From positions 1-8,293 of the forward strand of contig DUCL01000014.1 of assembly GCA_012959845.1 (NCBI GenBank): a stretch of 8,293 bases of DNA, given 5' to 3'. Both the position numbers and the translations under genes were made by a program. The DNA is from Candidatus Poseidoniales archaeon. GTDB taxonomy: Archaea; Thermoplasmatota; Poseidoniia; Poseidoniales; Poseidoniaceae. Below the pieces are notes generated by a model. The model searched no databases. It was not told the origin of the DNA and saw only the letters and a program-made list of their open reading frames with translations. Shown piece after piece: positions 6,014-8,293 of the stretch (the first letter of the stretch is position 1; each line of letters starts with the position of its first letter).

Positions 6014-6271
6014 ATGGTGCAGGGCGAGGATGTGATGACGAGACTTTCCGGTCTCGAGGTCTACCTTCCAGATGGACGCCTACTCGGCCTTGTTCATGAT
6101 GCGGTCATCGATGAAAATTCGATGAAGTGTACGCACCTCTTTGTTAGAGAAACCGACCCACAATTAGTAGAGGGCAGCATCCACTTAGCCGTCCCATGGC
6201 GATGGGTTAGAGGAATAGACCGTATCGTGGTATTACGTTGGTTCCCTCCAACACCGATACCACTCAACTGA
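6014..6271 (+). CDS. PRC-barrel domain protein, 85 aa
   Basis: Small beta-barrel protein of the PRC family. After a short leader (MVQGEDVMTR) the domain runs LSGLEVYLPDGRLLGLV, HDAVIDENS and CTHLFVRETDP, then a variable loop and VPWRWVRGIDRIVVLRW. The G-x-x-V-x-x-x-x-G-x-x-x-G start and the terminal V-P-W...V-x-x-I-D-x-I-V-V-L are typical of stand-alone archaeal PRC-barrels. The domain occurs in RimM (ribosome maturation) and in photosynthetic reaction centre H subunits; the role of archaeal stand-alone copies is not settled, though RNA-processing or cell-division partners have been proposed for some. The start follows AGGTGAT; a longer version from ATG 5990 adds eight residues. Its stop overlaps the RNase Z ribosome binding site, so the two are coupled, suggesting a joint RNA-processing role. 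Confidence 0.88.
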   Translation: MVQGEDVMTRLSGLEVYLPDGRLLGLVHDAVIDENSMKCTHLFVRETDPQLVEGSIHLAVPWRWVRGIDRIVVLRWFPPTPIPLN

Positions 6272-6276
6272 GGTGA
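6271..6276 (+). promoter_or_regulatory. ribosome binding site deciding the TTG start of RNase Z
   Basis: AGGTGA shares its first A with the TGA stop of the PRC-barrel gene and lies 5 nt before TTG 6282. The alternative in-frame GTG at 6273 lies within this site and is therefore unlikely to be the start. Confidence 0.75.
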
Positions 6277-6281
6277 ATTAT

Positions 6282-7415
6282 TTGGTTTTTGATGTTCACG
6301 TTCTCGGTACTGCTTCGGCGCGCCCTTCGTCCAAAAGACAAGTTAGTGGAAGCATCATAAAATGTGATGATGGCAATGTTGTTATCGATGCTGGTGAAGG
6401 CTTTCAAACACGATTCGCAGCACAACGCAAGAATTTGAAAATCTTTGAAAAAGGTACAACTTTGAAAACGGCAAAAATCGATGTTGTATGTTTAACTCAT
6501 GGACATTTGGACCATACTTGGGGATTATTGCCCTGGTTGCAGAGTATGAGTTTGGATAATCGAGAAAATCCATTATTGATTTTGGGGCCTACTAGTGAGG
6601 AAGTCTTTGACTCATTGATAGCACAACAAGACATTCCAGCCAGTGCACCTCCAGCAGAATTAGCACGTCAGTTTAGGTATTGGCAATCATTAGGTGGTAA
6701 TCATGAAAGCATGTCATATCCAATCCGATGGGTATTGGGTGATATTGAAAATGACCGGTGGCTAGAATTTGATACACAACAAAATAAAGTTCAGCAATTG
6801 CAAAGTATGCCCCAACCTTCCAAATGGAAAAACAACAGAATATATCCGCTGTTAACAACTCACTCAGTACCTTCTTGTGCATGGATGGTAGAATCAAAAA
6901 CAAAATCAGGTGTTTTCAACCGAATGAAGGCTGCAGAACACAGACTCACAGATGAACAAAAGGGTCAATTGGCTAGTGGCCAAGATGTTGAGTTGGATGA
7001 TGGAACAAAATTACTCGCTACTGACTTTAGAGGCGAGGTAAGAAATGGATTGAGAGTGATAATCTCAGGGGATACTGCAGAACTCTCTTCAGGCATCTCA
7101 AATATAGATGGTTGTGATCTATTAATTCATGAGGCAACTTTCGTTGAAGACGCGGTAAAATGGGCTGATGAATTCTTACATTGCACTGCAACAGGTGCAG
7201 CAAGAACCGCCATTCAGTGCGGCGCTAAACACTTAGCAATAACACATTATTCATCTAGAATAAAAGATTCGGGAGAGCCTTTGAGAGAGGCACAATCTAT
7301 ACTACAAGAAAGTTCAATTTCCTGTTCAGCATTATCCGATGGAGACCGAATAATTATTGAAAATGATGGACAAATTATTCACTTATTTTGGAACGGCACT
7401 GGCTGGAGTCGTTGA
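6282..7415 (+). CDS. rnz: ribonuclease Z (ELAC-type metallo-beta-lactamase), 377 aa
   Basis: Predicted zinc-dependent endonuclease that removes 3' trailers from tRNA precursors. From the TTG start (residue 1), the N-terminus VHVLGTASARPSSKRQVSG and VVIDAGEGFQTRF are typical of RNase Z. The catalytic motif is THGHLDH (72-78; H73, H75, D77, H78), and further metal ligands are H194 (THSVPS), D264 (SGDT) and H322 (THYSSR). HEATF (283-287) and HCTAT (300-304) match the usual HEATF and HSTA motifs, with Cys replacing Ser in the latter. It is longer than the usual short-form enzyme of about 300 residues; the extra length lies around 115-190 and 205-250, which includes the substrate-arm region after LGPTSEEV. 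Its start overlaps the PRC-barrel gene's end. Related metallo-hydrolases share the fold, but the full motif set favours RNase Z. Confidence 0.92.
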   Translation: MVFDVHVLGTASARPSSKRQVSGSIIKCDDGNVVIDAGEGFQTRFAAQRKNLKIFEKGTTLKTAKIDVVCLTHGHLDHTWGLLPWLQSMSLDNRENPLLILGPTSEEVFDSLIAQQDIPASAPPAELARQFRYWQSLGGNHESMSYPIRWVLGDIENDRWLEFDTQQNKVQQLQSMPQPSKWKNNRIYPLLTTHSVPSCAWMVESKTKSGVFNRMKAAEHRLTDEQKGQLASGQDVELDDGTKLLATDFRGEVRNGLRVIISGDTAELSSGISNIDGCDLLIHEATFVEDAVKWADEFLHCTATGAARTAIQCGAKHLAITHYSSRIKDSGEPLREAQSILQESSISCSALSDGDRIIIENDGQIIHLFWNGTGWSR

Positions 7416-7461
7416 TTCAAGCAAGCAAACCCTTGAAGTGTGATAATGCAAGCGCCAAATC

Positions 7462-8293
7462 ATGCAATCGCGCATCTTGGCTCTGTTACTCGTCGCCATG
7501 ATGATTTGGCCTTCTGCGATTGCAGCTGAATCAGGGCGAGCAACTCCTAATTGTTTGCAGCAAGAAGTCACAAGTATTCCAGGTTCAATTGGTATCGATG
7601 GTGGCGTTTGTGTCAAAGTAGATTTAGGACAACTACAGCCTGGAGATGTTTATCAATTCGATGTGACAATTTTGCAAGCCATTGACCTACTGATTTTTGA
7701 TGAGAATGGCGTTCAACCATATGATTTGGGACAATCATATCGCAGTGCATATGAACAGATTGCAAGTACAGAAAATGCAGAAGGGCAGTATCAATTCCAT
7801 TGGCAAGTACCAGCAGCAATTTCAGCAAAAACATGGTTTGTTGTTCTAGATAATTTGGCTCATGACGGTGACCAAGGCATAGGTGACCAAGGTGGAAATC
7901 AATCACAGGTTTCACTTTCTGTAACAAAGATGGACCAATCTTATTGGACACCATTCCACAATCTGATTCAGATGGAAAATCAAAGCAATCAGGTGTTATT
8001 ATCGGGAGATGATTTAAAATTGGATGCAGGTACATCCATCGTCATTTCTGCATGGGCATTACAAGGTCAAGCAGATGTTTATTTGCAGACAAAGGAAATG
8101 CATGACCTCTATTCAAGTGGTGGCGTTGGTTCACTATTTGTTAATGGTGGAGCCTTGCAAAGTGTTGCCAACTCCGCTTCTTTGACTTGGTCGGTTCCTG
8201 CTGAATTAGACGGGCAAGAATTAGTGATTATCGCAGATAACACCGATACTCCCGTCGGTGGTGCAGATGGAGCAGATGAAGTTAGGATGACTG
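7462..8293 (+). CDS. secreted tandem-repeat protein, N-terminal 277 aa (runs off the right edge)
   Basis: Function unknown. Residues 1-22 are a clear signal peptide (ILALLLVAMMIWPSAIAA) with a likely cut after AIA. The exported part holds two copies of a roughly 100-residue beta-rich domain, at about 54-156 and 178-277. The copies align at L-x-x-G near their start, then a W-x-V-P motif (W114-V116-P117 and W243-V245-P246), then a hydrophobic strand ending D-N exactly 17 residues after each Trp (D130-N131 and D259-N260), then a Gly/Asp-rich loop and an alternating V-x-x-x-V strand. The Asp/Gly loops (GDQGIGDQGG and GGADGADE) could bind calcium. C31 and C50 could form a disulfide. The frame has an in-frame TAA six codons upstream, so ATG 7462 is the first usable start; no ribosome binding site is evident. 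It follows RNase Z by 46 nt on the same strand. It may be a large cell-surface or extracellular protein. Confidence 0.82.
   Translation, partial: MQSRILALLLVAMMIWPSAIAAESGRATPNCLQQEVTSIPGSIGIDGGVCVKVDLGQLQPGDVYQFDVTILQAIDLLIFDENGVQPYDLGQSYRSAYEQIASTENAEGQYQFHWQVPAAISAKTWFVVLDNLAHDGDQGIGDQGGNQSQVSLSVTKMDQSYWTPFHNLIQMENQSNQVLLSGDDLKLDAGTSIVISAWALQGQADVYLQTKEMHDLYSSGGVGSLFVNGGALQSVANSASLTWSVPAELDGQELVIIADNTDTPVGGADGADEVRMT

Noticed and set aside
7613..8035. Minus-strand open frame of 140 codons
   Set aside because: It is antisense to the secreted repeat protein, which has a signal peptide and an internal duplication.
1..8293. CRISPR array, insertion sequence or clustered direct repeats
   Set aside because: Reading through the gaps and genes I saw no regularly spaced repeats, transposase motifs or terminal inverted repeats.

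Overview
The window looks like a chromosomal fragment of a euryarchaeon with moderate to low G+C, most plausibly a marine Thermoplasmatota such as Poseidoniales (Marine Group II/III). That placement is inferred. The evidence for an archaeon is: a ribosomal protein L15e gene (absent from bacteria); a tRNA-Tyr gene with the C1-G72 pair and a 26-nt intron framed by a bulge-helix-bulge splicing motif; a stand-alone PRC-barrel protein; a membrane-anchored winged-helix regulator; TATA-like boxes; and AGGTGA-type ribosome binding sites 4-6 nt before starts.

Left part (1-2095). The 3' end of an unrecognised gene is followed by a visibly A/T-rich gene for a 542-residue protein that joins an HNH nuclease-type zinc module to a separate zinc ribbon and a long uncharacterised C-terminal part. 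It converges on the intron-containing tRNA-Tyr gene. An HNH gene lying against the 3' end of a tRNA gene is a common setting for accessory DNA, but no integrase or attachment repeat is visible.

Middle part (2096-4326, minus strand). A two-gene operon with an ATGA overlap encodes a two-helix membrane protein with a cytoplasmic winged-helix domain and a four-helix membrane protein. Upstream, and also on the minus strand, is an exported or membrane-anchored helical protein with repeated cysteine pairs and a His/Asp/Gly/Met-rich tract.

Right part (4327-8293). An RNA and translation neighbourhood: a SPOUT (TrmH/SpoU) RNA 2'-O-methyltransferase on the minus strand is divergent from ribosomal protein L15e, which is followed by a PRC-barrel protein and an RNase Z-type metallo-beta-lactamase. 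The last two are tightly coupled, because the PRC stop codon overlaps the RNase Z ribosome binding site. The window ends inside a secreted protein built from at least two copies of a beta-rich domain of about 100 residues. No stretch longer than 300 bases lacks a gene; the longest is the 5041-5298 divergent promoter and leader region.

The window does not show a complete new defence or metabolic system. The best candidates for something undescribed are the HNH/zinc-ribbon protein, the Cys-pair/His-rich exported protein, the membrane regulator pair and the structured L15e leader.
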